Assembly (NCBI GenBank): GCA_014058105.1
Contig: JACGCM010001511.1
Coordinates: 62,001-126,000 of the forward strand
Origin: Kingdonia uniflora
Taxonomy: Eukaryota > Streptophyta > Magnoliopsida > Ranunculales > Circaeasteraceae
Direction of reading: 5' to 3'
Length of the DNA stretch: 64,000 nt
In this document: piece by piece, positions 45,970 through 57,131 of the stretch
How the letters are laid out: each line of letters begins with the position of its first letter
How positions within the stretch are numbered: the first letter of the stretch is position 1
The notes under the pieces: model-generated
Databases searched by the model: none
Seen by the model: the letters and a program-made list of their open reading frames with translations, nothing else
What the model was told of the DNA's origin: nothing
Program-made: the position numbers and the translations under genes

Positions 45970-48900
45970 TGCAAACTTCTTCAAATACTCATTACCCAAA
46001 GAAAATGGAGGAGAAGAATCAACGCATCCAGAAGAAGGCGATGGCTCTGAAGCAGAAGTTTTTTAGGGATTAAGGTTTGGATATGTCATTGCCTGACCTG
46101 GTGGAGCTAGGGCCGGGGAAGGATATCTCTGGGCATCCGTATGCGCACTTGTGGAGAGTAATGCAATGGCTGGGCCCGAATATGAGTAACCGATATCTTT
46201 TCTGACGAGATTGGTGGAACAATAGTTGGAGGCTGAAGACACGGCCAAGGCTCAGGCGGGGCACTGTAAGAACTGCCCCGTGTATAAATAGGTGAGTCTT
46301 CAGTATTGTTGTTGGATATGTAGAGGGAGTTGTTGTTATTGCTATTGTTTTTCATTCTACTTTTTGATGTTGGTGATGTATGCCCACGTAATTATTGAAT
46401 GAGACAATGATGTGTTTGTCGAAGCATAGTATAGGTATTGTAGACGATGATAATGTAGGCACGGTTTAATGTTCAAACTTTGGACTTGGGTAATGAAAAT
46501 GAGTAATAGTGGTAATAAAATTTAAGATTTTGATTAGAATGAAAAGTATTGACTGAAGGCTCGACAGCGAATGTATGTGTACGATGGCTATAGTCGAAAA
46601 CGAATGCATGAGATGGCTCAAGAACGTCTATGGTAGAAGGGTAGACTATGGTTGAATGTATAAGATGGCTCAAAAGTGAATGTATGGGAGGCTTTGACTA
46701 CAAAAGCTGACAGCCGAAATGGCAGAAATGTCAGAGAGGATACTATTCATAGAGCAGTGTGTCGCTGCAGGCCATCATTATGTTTCCTCGGGTATAGGAA
46801 AGGGGTAGAGGTGACAGGTGGGCTTGAGGAGACAACTTAAGGTAGGGTGTCAAAAGGTTTGAGAGAGCAAGTAAAATTCTTGGGCTAGGGTAAGTATGCG
46901 ATGTGCGCGTGGGTGCAAGTAGGGGCAATCTTGGAAAAACACGTAATGCCAAAAAATGAGGGGGGAGTGGAGGAGTGGTAATGATGGTGAGTAGGGGAAA
47001 CCAAGGCGGTTTGTTTTTCTTGGGCAGTATTTAAAAAGGAAAGAGAGAGAGAGAGAGTCACTATTCCCAAACAAACTCTTAGAGGGAATAGGAGGAAGAG
47101 AGGATGACGAACACCATTGTTGCGGCTGAACATGTTGAAGAGGTGAAAGAAAAGTACCATTATGGCTGAGAAATCTAATTTAATCAAACATGTATGCCGT
47201 TTGAGTTCTTGGTAAGGATAGTTAATTTCTCTTCGTTGTTGCTTCTCCCTTTGTTTTTGTCTATATGGTGGGGGTAAGTGTTTGCTAGGCCATCGGTAAT
47301 GGCGCAACTGAGGAAGGGGGAAATAGATATGGCTGGAAGTCAGGCAAAGTAATAAATTTGGGCGGGACAAGGGAGGGTAGTAATCAAATATTCTATCTTA
47401 GGCCGGCCGATTACTAGGAGTAGGTAATATTTTAATATGGAACCGAACCTTGATACTCGAATATATCGAGCTAATGTCTATCCTCTTCTTCTGTAGGGTA
47501 TAATACGTATCCGTCAAGCTTCGAGGATGAGGCTGGTAGATGTGGATGAGGACAAAGTAAACCAATAGAATATATCTGGTCGAGGTAACGGGGATGAGAG
47601 CAATAATGTAGAAGCGTTGGAAATTACGATGGATATTCCGTTGGCTATAGTAGCGCCAGATATTGAAGCATCGACTAGGAGACGTCTTAGGGCTCGAATA
47701 ATCGGAAAGAGTGACGAAGAAGAAAATGAGGAGGGGGAGGGAAGAAGGAGAGGGAAGGGGGGATAAAGGTACTGCCTAACTTTCGGGTGATGAGAGAGAC
47801 GAGGGGAAGATGAAGGGAGTGATGCTAGTGAAGATACGAATGAGAAGGGGATGTTGAGTTGAAACCCCAAGGGAGGCTTTTGATCGTGTGGATCGACATA
47901 ATGTCGTTCTACTCGAAGAAAGCCAATAAGAAGTTTGGGACATATTGCATTCAGTTTCATTCAAACAAACCATGGTTATTCGACCTGAGTTCAACTGGGC
48001 GTGGGTGGGTTAAAGATTTGGTGGTGGTAAAGGGGAGCTATGAAAATGTACAGGTGGAGGAGGAAAATAGGCTGAAGTATAGGATGTTCAAAGAAAGTAA
48101 GTTCATAATCGAAGTATATTTATTATGTGGCTCGAATAAACTTTTGATCCTTTCTTAATTATTTTGCTGATCCTACCAATAATGGATTGAAGAACACGAG
48201 GACCTATATTGATGCCTTCATTAACGATAACGAGGAGTGGGTAAATGTTGTATTTCAGAAGTTGGGTATTGTTAGAAAAAGGTGAAAGAAGACAGTCATG
48301 TTACTAAGAAACGTTCTGGTTACTGCTGTGTATTAAGGAGGAGAGACGAAGGAGGTACCTCAGAAAGGGCAGGTGAGATGGAGGGCGATGATCTGACTCA
48401 AATGTCTAGTTTTGTACCAAGGGCTTGGAGAGGAGGGTCTGGGACGACATGGTCGAGGGTGCCTGAGACTATTCCCGAAGTAGTTCGGCTGACAAATAAG
48501 TACAAGGGCATAGCCACGGGCGATGGCTCGACAACCCATCTAACGAAGACAACTAGACAAAAGTGGACTCATGAGAATATTGAAGATGGGGATGACACAG
48601 TCGAGGCTAGACGACTAACGGCCGAACAGGAGGAGAACGTTTAAGTAACGAATAAGTCGATAATAACTCTCAGTGGCACAAACCCTGATGAAGCGGGGCG
48701 GCAAGTTTGCAAAGTTCTATACCAGGAAAGTAGTTCTGAAGCTTTGGAGTTGAAATTATGCCACGAGAACTGCTAATGAGTCGAGTATTCATGCATGTAA
48801 ATGCTTGGGTGATATCGTTTAATAAAGCACAAAAGGTATCGAGTAAAGAGCTAAAGAAGTCGAGGGACAGGCTTGAGCTCATGCAAGGGACAATTCTATT

Positions 48901-49402
48901 GGTGGAGAGTCAGGTCGTTGTGCTAGAACAAAATTAGTTGCAAATTCGAGCGGATGCCGCAAGGGAAACCCAAGCTGCGATAGCCAATTGTGATCAGAGG
49001 GTAGATGCGCTGGAGGCGAAGCTGACCAGTAAGGAGGAGCAGCTACGAAACAATCGCGCATGATTCCAGGTACAGTACAACAAGGAGTGTGACATGACCA
49101 CAGCCCTGAAGAAATATGTGGAATTGTTGGGATACGATCCAAAGACCTTCAAACTCTACCTTCCAATAGTGGAGTCTGTTGTTGAAGATATTACACGGAT
49201 GGACATGATGGAAGTGGACACTGTAAGTAGAGGTACTAGAGATGCGGTAGCTGATCCTGCGATCATAGGGGATGGTGTTGGTACTGGTAATACTGTAGTA
49301 GATTCTATGGTCAAAGGTGGTATTGTTAAAGGAATCCTTGGCAGTGAAGGAGTGGCAGTGGCGATGGAGAATGTGAGCGACCCTGTATATGCGGATGCTT
49401 GA
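45970..49402 (+). pseudogene. Antisense gene a1 of element E
   Basis: Runs opposite to E gag-pol. An N-terminal exon at 45970-46300 is helical. A long non-coding stretch (46300-47470, with a GA run near 47045) looks intronic. An acidic and basic exon lies at 47520-47770. At 47859-48096 is the best domain: MSFYSKKANKKFGTYCIQF, NKPWLFDLSSTGRGWVKDLV and VKGSYE, matching D at 58390-58560 and resembling the plant putative gypsy-type transposon (Transposase_28) family. A donor AAA|GTAAGT at 48097 is in phase 1, as in D. Then 48282-48644 and a coiled coil (48790-49130) lead to the open C-terminus 49094-49402 and a stop. Several stops and frame breaks; product unknown. Confidence 0.7.
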
Positions 49403-49432
49403 AGGAAGGACTTGGATTGGTTTTTGCTTTAT

Positions 49433-49438
49433 AATAAA
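49433..49438 (+). terminator. Polyadenylation signal of the E antisense gene
   Basis: AATAAA about 30 bases after the stop at 49400-49402. D has AATAAA about 53 bases after its a1 stop. Supports a separate antisense transcript. Confidence 0.5.
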
Positions 49439-49585
49439 CTTTTGCTTCTGTTTGTTTGATAGGTAGAGTTAAACAATTTTATATGTAGTTGAATATTTGG
49501 GTATTCAGACTGATTTGCTGGTATATTTGATGTATAAACTGGAGAAAGCTAGAAATAGCAAGTTGATTATGAATCAAAGTAGGAA

Positions 49586-49995
49586 GTTTATTAGACTTTG
49601 AAGGTGACCTCAAGGTATGTCTATCCGCGAGTGTCCGGTCTATTGACCATTCATGTTACTCTGGAGTGTTGGAATTGGAACCTTGAAAAACTTCGAGGTT
49701 GCCCTCAACAATCAGTCGGGTCGAAGGGTTGACATGATACTTAGGTTTGACGAACTCAAGAAGTTCACTAGACTTTAAAGGTCACCCCAGGGTATTTTTT
49801 GCCACGGGTTTGATCCTAAACGAAGCTTAATGTGGCCGGCTCCAAAGTATCCCTGAGTGTCCGGTTTATTGACCATTCATGCCACTCGGGAGTGCTCGAA
49901 TTGGAAACTTGAAAAACTTTGAGGTTGCCCTTAACTATCAGTCGGGTCGAAGGGCTAACATGATACTTAGGTTTGATTAACTTAAGAAGTTCACT
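49586..49995. repeat. Tandem repeat block of element E
   Basis: Two large units and the start of a third. Shared phrases GTGTCCGGT, TATTGACCATTCATG, CAGTCGGGTCGAAGGG and ATGATACTTAGGTTTGA occur in both; the second unit holds about 60 extra bases (49790-49850). It lies between the antisense gene and integrase, the same slot as the unrelated minisatellite of A, B and D. Confidence 0.8.
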
Positions 49996-50159
49996 GGAGA
50001 TATGGGATGAAGCTCAGAGGAGAAAAATATGTTTATTGATTACATATGGTGGTTATATTAGTTGTGAGGATTGGTGGTCGCGGCCTGCTGTTGGATACTA
50101 GTTGTATTGTGTTCTAAGGGTTGGGTAGGGGCTCCTCAACTTCTTTCATCAGGTAATAC

Positions 50160-51420
50160 AAACCTTTATCTATTTTTTCGTATATGACATAAGGTCCTTC
50201 CCAGGATTTAGCTAACTTTCTGGCAATACGAAGCTATGAAGAGGGTATGACTCGTCGAAGTACAAAATCTCTAATATTGAAGCTTTTAGGTTGAACCCTC
50301 TTCTTGTATGACTTCTGGAGAGAGAGATGATAATGGCCAAGATTTTCCATGGCTCAGTCCCTGGTATAATCGATCCAAAACATATTGCATCCAAGTTTGA
50401 ACTCGTTATCGTCATCGGGGAGGTCAGGGTCGCATGTAGGTACTTTGAACTAAGTAGGTAGCACAAGTTTGGTACCATAAGCCAGGAGGAAAGGGGTGCA
50501 GCCCATCGCCTTTCTTGGTGTGGTACGATTGACCCATAGTACATGTTATAATTCTTGAACCCATCGGCCCTTCTTCTCGTCGATGCATTTCTTAAGGCCG
50601 CCGACTATAGCTTTATTGATTACTTCGACCTGATCATTTCCCTGTGGATAATAAGGGGTAGAGGGGGAAAGTATAATACTATACTGTTTGAGGAAATTAT
50701 GGACTTTACTATGAACCGTTGTCGCATCGAATCATGTGGAGGCAACTAAAACATGTGATGATATTTTACCATAGGAACTTGATGACCTCCTCTTCCTTGG
50801 TTCGACATAGAGGTACGGCTTTGACCCATTTAGTGAAATAATTTGTAGCCACTAGAATGTGTTCTCTCCTGCCTGAAGCTTTGGGGAAAGGATCCACTAG
50901 ATCAATGGCCCACTGCTTGAATGGCCAAGCAATATGGCTGTAATGGAGGTCTTGTGAGGGGCTTAAAATGTCACGGGTGTGATGTTGGCAATTGTTACAG
51001 TGCTTCGCATACTCTTCAGCTTATTTCTTTATATTGGGCTAGAATAAACCCTGGGTTACGGCTCGAATAGCCATAGATTGACCAGCAGTGTGGGCACCGT
51101 AGTTTTCTTCATGGAGTTCTGTAAGTATGGCAGTGGCCTCGCTTTAGGAGATGCAATGAATGTGTACGCCGTTTGGGTATTTGTAGTATAGACCGCCTTT
51201 GAGAATAGTGTATCGTCGGCAGTTTTCCAATAATGAATGTTTGGCCTTGGGATCTATCAGGAGGGTAGAGCTGTTAAAGTATGCGATGAAAGGTGTGCAC
51301 CGATCTTCAGGATCGAGGCTCTCGCCCCCAGTAGTGATGGTATTGATTTCCATCTGGTTGATACTTGGGCGTTCGAGCAGTTCGATATTAAGGGTTCGGG
51401 ATTTAAATTGGCCTCGCATG
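50160..51420 (-). pseudogene. Element E integrase (degenerate)
   Basis: 51419-51144 is the linker with RYTILKGGLYYKYPNGVHIH. After a stop come HEENYGAHTAGQSM, the zinc-binding CNNCQHHT, then WAIDLVDPFPKASGR with the first catalytic Asp. The middle of the core is broken. 50544-50212 and adjacent frames give GLKKCIDEKKGRWVQEL, RTTPRKAMGCTPFLLAYGTK and, at the C-terminal end, FNIRDFVLRRVIPSS and KLAKSWEGPYVIYEK. Confidence 0.82.
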
Positions 51421-51489
51421 GCAGCAATTTAAGTGAGGGCATCAGCATGTCTATTTTTGCCTCGAGGGTAATGTGTAATCAATGACATT

Positions 51490-52340
51490 TCAGTGAACTG
51501 ATCCATACACTGGCGGACGAGTACAATATACTCAGCCATACGACCGTTTGCCTAATTTTAGCTAGTGTACTATCTCTGGACAAGCTAGGAATTAGTAAAT
51601 ACTAATTGTTTGGGGACACCAAGGTCGAGAACAAGATCTAGACCATGTATCAAAGCTTTGAACTCGGCCTCGTTGTTGGTACATTCGAAGTTTAATTTGA
51701 CAGCTTTTTCATTGCGGTCGTTGGAAGGTGTGACCAGGATGATACCTATAACAAAACTGTTTTATCCTGTAGATACATCTGTAATGAGATTCCAGCCCGT
51801 GTTGGGATTTTAAGGGTCAGTCTATTCAGGCAGATATTCAGGTAAATCATCTTCGTGTTTTTCCCAGTCGATGTCTTCGACCGGGAAGTCAGAAAGAAAA
51901 TTGGCCACTACCTGTCCCTTGAGAGAAACTTGCTTTTCGAAGGTATCATGTTTGCCAAGGTATACGGACCACTGTTGCACTCGTCTGGATTAATCTGTTA
52001 TACTGAGGAGTTCTCGAACAGGGTAACTGGTAATGACGCGTATGTGGTGTGCCTGGAAGTATGGTTTTAGCTTTCGAGAGGTATAGACAAGAGTAAGCAA
52101 TAGACGTTCGAGTTTAGTGTATCATGTTTCGGTAGGGGTTAGGGTCTTGCTGATAAAATAAATGGGTTTCCTGATAATGGCGTTGATTCGGATGAGTATC
52201 GAGCTGATAGAGGTCTCGGTGACTGCGAGGTATAAAGTGAGTACCTCGCCTTCGATCTGGGTACTGATGATAGGTCATTGGCCAATGTAAGTTTTGAGTT
52301 TGAGAAATGCTTGTTCGCATTCGGGGTCCAGTTAATTTTG
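51490..52340 (-). pseudogene. Element E RNase H plus second RNase H (degenerate)
   Basis: Both domains are traceable in several frames: near 52230-52050 RNase H remnants, near 52000-51960 the DxECNSGPYTLANMIPSKSK-type junction, then near 51870-51620 the second RNase H with its glutamate region. No stretch over 70 codons is open. Assigned mainly by position between RT and integrase and by similarity to A, B and D. Confidence 0.55.
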
Positions 52341-52345
52341 GGGTT

Positions 52346-53250
52346 TTATTTTTTAGGTTTAAGAACACCTTGATCATGCAAAAGGGTGAATAGCCAAGCA
52401 CAACGGTCATAGGATTTGGAGATAAAGCGGTTTAGGGCGGCTATTTTGCCATTGACCTTTTGGATGTCTTTCCTGGTTCGGGGAGAAAGCATATCGACGA
52501 GGGCTTGAATTTGGCTAGGGTCAATCCCAATGCCTCGTTTGCTAATAAGGTGACCCAAGAACTTTCCAGAAGACACGCCAAATTGGCACTTGTCGGGGTT
52601 CAGTTTCATATTGTTTGTTCGAAGTGTCAAAAGTATGTCATTCAAATCTTGTATATGAGAATGATTCTAGAGGCTCATACATAACATGTTGTCGATATAA
52701 ACATTGAGTGACTTGCCCAGCAGAGGTTTGAACATAGTGGTATCAAGGCGCTGGTAAGTGGCACCCGTATTTTTTAGGTTGAAGGGCATCACGTTTAAAT
52801 AGTAAAGTCCTTGTTTTGTGATAAACGAAGTTTTAAATTGATCTTCGGGGAAAAGGGGAACCTGGTTGTAACCTGAAGTTGTATCTATCATAAATAGGCG
52901 TTCATGACCGGCTGCTGTGTCCAGGAGCACTAAAATGATTGGGAGAGGGAAACTGTCCTTCGGTGTGTGTTTATTAAGATCTGCGAAGTCAACACAGATT
53001 CAAATCTTGCCATTCATTTTGAGGGAAACGATAATATTTGAGATCCAATAAGCATATTTGACTTCTCTGATAAAACCAACGGCCATGAGTTTTTCGGCCT
53101 CAAAGTTCAGTGCATCTCAAATCCTTGGTGCCAAAGTGTGCTACTTCTGCTTTATAGCTGTAAATTTATAGATGAGGTCAAGGCAATGAAAGGTCAGGGC
53201 GGGGTCGACGCCGGGCATCTCAAGGACCGTCAAGGCCAAGTCATCTTTAT
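52346..53250 (-). pseudogene. Element E reverse transcriptase (degenerate)
   Basis: 52930-52667 has ERLFMIDTTSGYNQVPLFPE, FNLKNTGATYQRLDTTMFK and LNVYIDNMLCMSL; the catalytic box (52699-52688) is YIDN rather than YIDD. 52645-52346 has NMKLNPDKCQFGVSSGKFLG, HLISKRGIGIDPSQIQAL and the thumb-connection AALNRFISKS. The fingers, upstream at about 53100-52960, are broken by a frame change. Confidence 0.85.
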
Positions 53251-53311
53251 TTTCATAAAGGAACGTGGTGCGCTCGTATGAGCTGGAAAGGCGTGGGGAA
53301 CCTTTAATGTT

Positions 53312-53662
53312 CTACGTGCCGCAAGGGGTAGTGAAATGCAATGTCTGATGATTGGTAGAAGGTATGGCTTTTATGGCATAAAGCCAATTACGCCCTAGAA
53401 TGCCCAGATATTCTGATTTCTTATCGATGACAGGAAAATTAGTTTGGAGAGTAACTAGACTGGTGGTGATAGGGAGGCTAAGGTGACCGATGATGACCTC
53501 GGTAGTACCGTTAAAGCCCTTGAGTTTGACGTTGGCTGGCATGATGAGGCCGGATTTTTGCATGGCGCGGACGGTCTGGAGGAAAAGCAAGTCTACTACA
53601 GTACCTGTATCAATGAACATTGTGTGTATGACGAGATGTTCGACCATGGTCATGATGACCAA
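53312..53662 (-). pseudogene. Element E retropepsin-like protease
   Basis: An open 116-codon frame with the aspartic protease active site FIDTGTVVDLLFL, GFNGTTEVIIGHLSLPI and ILGRNWLYAIKAIPSTNHQT near the C-terminus. This is the best preserved protease in the window, with DTG and LGRxWL both present. It cleaves the polyprotein. Frames upstream (gag) and downstream (RT) do not connect without breaks, so it is listed as a pseudogene despite being open itself. Confidence 0.82.
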
Positions 53663-53899
53663 AGGGTCAGAATGGGGAATGCGGACTTGAGAGGTGTCAC
53701 AATCGATGAAGGATATACCTTCAGGTTGAAGGCATTAGCTATATTCCTGTTGAAGGATGGTTATTTTTTCCTGATAAGTAAGCTTGCAGCATTCTTTGAC
53801 TCATTTGTGCTTGCTACGAGTATGACCACTGTCGATGTTATTAACTTCACTGGGTCAGTATTTGGTGTGGGTTGGGGCTTGAGGTATGACCCGTCGAAA

Positions 53900-55480
53900 T
53901 AGTTGGGGAGATCAGCAATATACTAATGTAGACAACCAGCTTTAAGAATCATTTCTAGTGATCGTTCCAAGCCATAACATTTATTTTGGGAGTGGCAGTT
54001 GTATTTGTGATTTTGGTAGCTGGGCTTGTCCTTTCAGACCTCGATGGGGGAGGGAGTACGCCATATAAGATCAGCCTGGATGTATGTGAGAAGGGTTCTG
54101 ATGGGGGCAGTTAGTTTCCATAGGATGGGCATGGGCCATTTGTTGCGAGGTTTGGAAGGCTGAGCATCAAATTTAGGGCATTTTTGGCTGTCATTCTCTT
54201 ACAAGACGGGAACGACCATGAGTGTAGTCGATGGTCGAGGTTTATTATGGTTGGTGGTCGAGACTTGACCCTTGCGATTAGATTCACAGAGACGTTCGGG
54301 GTCGATGTATCTGTTAACTTTAGATAACATCTCCTCGAGGGTTCATGGCCTTTGAAACACGATATAATCATTTACACGGATGTGGTAAGGCTGGACATTG
54401 GAAAAGGCGAGTATGGCATTCGTACAGTCGAGGTTTAGGACTTTGCGCAATTCATCAAAAAGGCACTTGGTAAAAGTTTCTAGCATTTTTCTTGGTGACT
54501 TGCGGAGGTTGAAGAGAGCATCGACTCAGACCTCACCATCTTTATTAAAGGCCAATTGGGAGATGAAAAGGTTTGACAATTGTTCAAAACTTCAGATGGA
54601 GCCATTAGAGAGGCTGTAGTACCATTTGAGGGGACTATCACTGAGACTGGTAGGAAACATGTGACACAAGATATGGTCGGCTGTAGAATACAGGCTTAAA
54701 GCATTTTGGAACTCCACGAGATGAGATTTGGGGTTAGTATTGCAATATTTGCAGAATTTTGAGGTATGGAAGTTTAGAGGTACCTCGACAACGAGGAGCT
54801 TTGGGCAAATGGGGTTGTTTAAACGACTCCAGGAGTTTGGGGTGGGGCTCTTACTGATATGAATGGCGGAGTGAATTTTTTAGTCGAGTTCCTGCTCTGT
54901 AAGGTAAGTAGGACGAGGGGGAGAGCGCTGGGGTCGAGGGTGATAAGGTCATAGGTTTGGGGTGAGTTCAGCGCTGTGTTCGCCGAGGCGCTTCCGAGCA
55001 GGGCACCGTGTGGGGTACCGAGAAGTTCGAAGGGTAGAATCGAATGAATCTTCTATGGGGGGTACCAAGATGGACCATGCCGGTCGGTATGGCTGTGGGG
55101 ACACCCTCGACACCGAGGTAGACCGGTGGGACCTAGAGCTGGGGATGGGGCCCAAGTTGGGCACAGGGTAAAACGTGAGAGGGGGCGGGTACCCGAGATC
55201 GCAGAGGAGCATCTTGGGCTTGAACCTATTGATGCTCATGAATAATATGTCGCAGTTCATCTAGAGCACGATATTGCCAGACATTATCGTCTAAATGGCG
55301 CTGCCGTTCAGCCTCAAGTTCTTATCGTCCGTCTTCATGTTCAATATGCAACTGGTTGGTATGGCGCTCCTCAGCTTGGGCAAATTGTTAGCTAATAAGG
55401 GTGAGTTGGGTGGCAATTCCGTCGGTGGAGATTTTGACGATGGTAGAGGTTAAGCGAAGAGTGAAGGCCATTGAATATGG
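53900..55480 (-). pseudogene. Element E gag (degenerate)
   Basis: Near the start (55380-55250) helical, charged sequence. 55260-54949 is a Pro/Ser/Arg-rich linker. The capsid region around 54800-54380 is traceable by its helical periodicity. 54340-54290 carries LEEMLSKVNRYIDPERL, the typical C-terminal motif of Tat gag. A Cys/His-containing stretch followed by SLEMILKAGCLH lies near 53990-53930. Fragmented by frameshifts. Confidence 0.65.
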
Positions 55481-55525
55481 CTTTAAGGGGAAATAAAGAA
55501 AAATACAGGATTTCGCAGGGTGGGT

Positions 55526-55543
55526 ATAGCACATACGGTGCCA
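55526..55543 (-). other. Primer-binding site of element E
   Basis: Minus strand TGGCACCGTATGTGC, two to three bases inside the 5' LTR. Confidence 0.75.
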
Positions 55544-55545
55544 AA

Positions 55546-56236
55546 TGTAGGGGCCTTGTTTCGTAGAGGGGAAACTTGGCTCTTACGCCTTGAAGGTTAC
55601 TTTCGGCTAAAAGTGTTGGAAAATATATAGGACTATAAACATCTCGTTTATTGAACTAACATACTTGCGTGGAGTCCATGAATTGGGTTCTCCACAACTT
55701 CTTGCAAGGATTTGAATGATAGATGATATATATTGAGTTAAATGACAGATTGAGTATGAAGAAGATAGGGTCTTCGAAGATAATCTTTAAGGGGGTTTTA
55801 GAGAGAGTTTTTCTAACCCCTTCATAGTGTCACCTCCATCCTATTTATAGTTGATAGAAAAAGGGTTAGTCGCCATTGGAGGTCAGATTACATGTATGTC
55901 CTTTGGGACAACAATTCTGTACGTAGAATCGGTTCAGACATTGTAGTTGTCTGGCGGCTCATTTTACTGTTCTGTCTTGCAAACTGGTTATCAGGTGTGT
56001 TTACCTTCGGCCATGTATTATAATGGCTGAAGTTTCTCTGGCACTAAGTTCTGGTGTTGATCGTCTGTCTTTGACTTCCACTATGGTAGATAGCTTCGAT
56101 GATGCCTTCGAGTGTTTGATTAATCTCGTAAAGCTTCGTAGAATTTATTGTTAGTCTTTCTGGGCTTCGAGTCTCTAGGTAGGCTTCGTTGAAGCCTTCG
56201 AGTATTATACTTGTGCTGGAAGGCTCCGAGTAGGCT
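55546..56236 (-). repeat. 5' LTR of element E
   Basis: Plus orientation TGTAGGGGCCTTG to GAGTAGGCTACTA, direct repeat of 45058-45750. To the right, TAATATAAATAGGGGG is not a polypurine tract on the minus strand, so it is flanking DNA (element D). Confidence 0.85.
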
Positions 56237-56289
56237 ACTATAATATAAATAGGGGGAAATAAGCTTTAAACAGGTAGAAGTAAATAAAA

Positions 56290-57116
56290 ATGGTATATAA
56301 TCGATCTGAAAGAATTTGTTATGCCGTTGAGGGACGGTTAATGATAGGGTGCTGCTGAAGTGCGAGAACAGATTTTTGGCTTGTTTGATTATGATACTGA
56401 CCTACCTGTGACTGAGTATCCGCTTGAAGGTTTAGACTAGATGGGTAGGGAACTTGAGTACAGACGTCACTTCTACGGGGAGCTTTTCCAGGAAGTGATT
56501 GCGGAGCATTCAGCTCGAAAAGAGGCTGTAAGATTAATTGTTAAAGAAGAGATTGAGCTTGATGATGTGAGTATTGTTGGAGGCAAACTGATCAGATTTT
56601 TGGCTTGTTTGATTATGATACTGACCTACCTGTGACCGAGTATCCGCTTGAAGGTTTAGACTAGATGGGTAGAGAACTTGTTTACAGACGTCACTTCTAC
56701 GAGGAGCTTTTCTGGGAAGTGATTGTGGAGCATTCAGCTCGAAAAGAGGCTGCAAGATTAATTGTTAAAGAAGAGATCGAGCTGGCTGATATGAGGATTG
56801 TTGGAGGCAAACTGATCAGGTGTAGCCCCTGAGGACATCTGGGGTATTTCTGGTATAATTATATGAGAGGGAGAAAATTGTATGAGTTTGTATAACAGCC
56901 TAAGAAATATAATGGGAATAAAGTTTTAATTTGTCCTCTTTTGCTATAAATGTTGTTTGTGACTGTTGTAAAAAATGAATTTGAATATTTTTGAAATGTT
57001 AAAAACTTTTAAAATGACATCAACACTTCTATAAGTAGAAGAAGAAAAAAATAGGAAAAGTAGACAGCTTTTGAATTTGTCTCTGGTGTAATTACAGGAA
57101 AAGTTTAATTGCGTGT
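56290..57116 (+). pseudogene. Upstream exon region of antisense gene a1, element D
   Basis: Within the duplicated block the frame from 56441 reads LEYRRHFYGELFQEVIAEHS and VRLIVKEEIELDDVSIVGGK, preceded by FDYDTDLPVTEYPLEG before a stop. Helical and charged, it precedes the exon at 57132. A candidate intron runs from 56821 (donor GTGTAG) to a TTACAG acceptor at about 57098. No family recognised. Confidence 0.5.
56365..56822 (+). repeat. Tandem duplication in the D antisense gene
   Basis: A segment of about 226 bp is present twice in direct order: CTGACCTACCTGTGACTGAG at about 56397 and again at about 56623, each followed by GAGCATTCAGCTCGAAAAGA and TTGTTAAAGAAGAGAT. The first copy ends ATCAGATTTTTGGC (running into the second), the second ATCAGGTGTAGC, which could be a splice donor (ATCAG|GTGTAG). 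Confidence 0.85.
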
Positions 57117-57131
57117 AAGTATTGAGTCATC

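Larger units (their letters stand above)
45058..56236 (-). mobile_element. Tat-lineage Ty3/gypsy element E, full length, nested in D
   Basis: 11.2 kb with direct LTRs at both ends and, on the minus strand, gag, protease, RT, RNase H domains, integrase and a tandem-repeat block. The antisense gene follows on the plus strand. Its LTRs and proteins differ from the A/B/D family, so it is a second Tat family. The two LTRs differ at well over a tenth of positions by eye, so the insertion is old or the ends derive from different copies. Confidence 0.85.

Noticed and set aside
46885..47370. 161-codon minus-strand frame
   Set aside because: Low-complexity Ser/Pro/Leu-rich reading opposite a GA-rich, probably intronic part of the E antisense gene; no motif.
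47514..47960. 148-codon minus-strand frame
   Set aside because: It mirrors the Glu/Gly/Arg-rich coding strand of the antisense gene and gives Ser/Pro-rich low complexity.
53483..53902. 139-codon plus-strand frame
   Set aside because: Opposite strand of the E protease, which has DTG and LGRxWL motifs on the minus strand.
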